Shown: in pieces, positions 13,378-13,409 of the stretch
Position numbering within the stretch: position 1 is the first letter of the stretch
How the letters are laid out: each line of letters begins with the position of its first letter
NCBI GenBank assembly: GCA_031416415.1
Contig: JANOTP010000112.1
Coordinates: forward strand, 1-13,409
Length of the DNA stretch: 13,409 nucleotides
Direction of reading: 5' to 3'
Origin: JANYCO01 sp031416415
GTDB taxonomy: Bacteria > Bacteroidota > Bacteroidia > Cytophagales > Cytophagaceae
Notes under the pieces: generated by a model
What the model was told of the DNA's origin: nothing
The model's database searches: none
Seen by the model: only the letters and a program-made list of their open reading frames with translations
Position numbers and translations under genes: made by a program

Positions 13378-13409
13378 ATGACAACCAATAAACGCCCACT
13401 AATATTAGT
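13378..13409 (+). CDS. surE: Start of a gene cut by the window edge, probably surE (5'/3'-nucleotidase)
   Basis: Ten codons are visible from ATG 13378: MTTNKRPLIL and then GT, the first two bases of a probable valine. SurE proteins of Bacteroidota often begin with a short lysine-rich stretch and K-(R/K)-P-L-I-L-V before the metal-binding Asn-Asp-Asp-Gly. That motif would lie just beyond the edge, so the call rests only on the opening residues. SurE is a metal-dependent nucleoside monophosphatase. The gene starts 90 nt after the ribBA stop, with the AT-rich repeat in between and no clear promoter or SD. Confidence 0.5.
   Translation, partial: MTTNKRPLIL

Noticed and set aside
1..13409. CRISPR array, tRNA or rRNA genes, insertion sequence or prophage
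   Set aside because: No regularly spaced repeats, cloverleaf, rRNA-like stretch, transposase or integrase reading frame was found; intergenic gaps are short (228 bases at most).

Overview
This AT-rich window looks like a piece of a Bacteroidota chromosome. The evidence is: a GSCFA-family protein; promoter candidates of the Bacteroidota type (TAnnTTTG with a TTTG/TTTA element about 19 nt upstream); a DUF6364-like antitoxin with a PIN toxin; almost no Shine-Dalgarno sequences except a strong one before rpsR; and AT-rich intergenic repeats of the TTATGAATGTTGAG kind at both ends. I cannot place it below phylum. I see no rRNA, tRNA, CRISPR array, insertion sequence or prophage.

Layout. Two gene blocks diverge from a 228-base regulatory region at 5324-5551. 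Leftward (minus strand) lie rpsF-rpsR-rplI (S6, S18, L9), an intrinsic terminator, a Gfo/Idh/MocA oxidoreductase, a GSCFA/SGNH-type protein, and a large DUF255 thioredoxin-fold protein whose last codons run into a dispersed repeat. Rightward (plus strand) lie a two-gene toxin-antitoxin module with an inverted-repeat operator, dnaG (primase, GTG start), a GT4-type glycosyltransferase, two more overlapping GT4-like glycosyltransferase genes, and ribBA (bifunctional riboflavin enzyme) 3 nt after the last of these. The final 32 bases look like the first ten codons of surE, cut by the window edge.

How the genes work together. S6, S18 and L9 are ribosomal. In Bacteroidota, S6 and S18 with S21 form the pocket that hides the 16S anti-Shine-Dalgarno tail. 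The perfect AGGAGG before rpsR, inside the end of rpsF, therefore fits a translational feedback switch, and it is the strongest regulatory observation here. The toxin-antitoxin promoter sits between the arms of an 11-bp perfect inverted repeat, as expected for autorepression. The three glycosyltransferases probably contribute to a surface or secreted polysaccharide, but no flippase, polymerase or export gene is visible. Tight spacing suggests ribBA is transcribed with the last two glycosyltransferases, and I see no FMN riboswitch before it.

Most of the window is ordinary housekeeping and accessory sequence. The less explained signals are the rpsR SD, the toxin-antitoxin operator, a 21-bp palindrome before the GSCFA gene, a four-arm alternately complementary stretch after dnaG, and the repeats at the ends.
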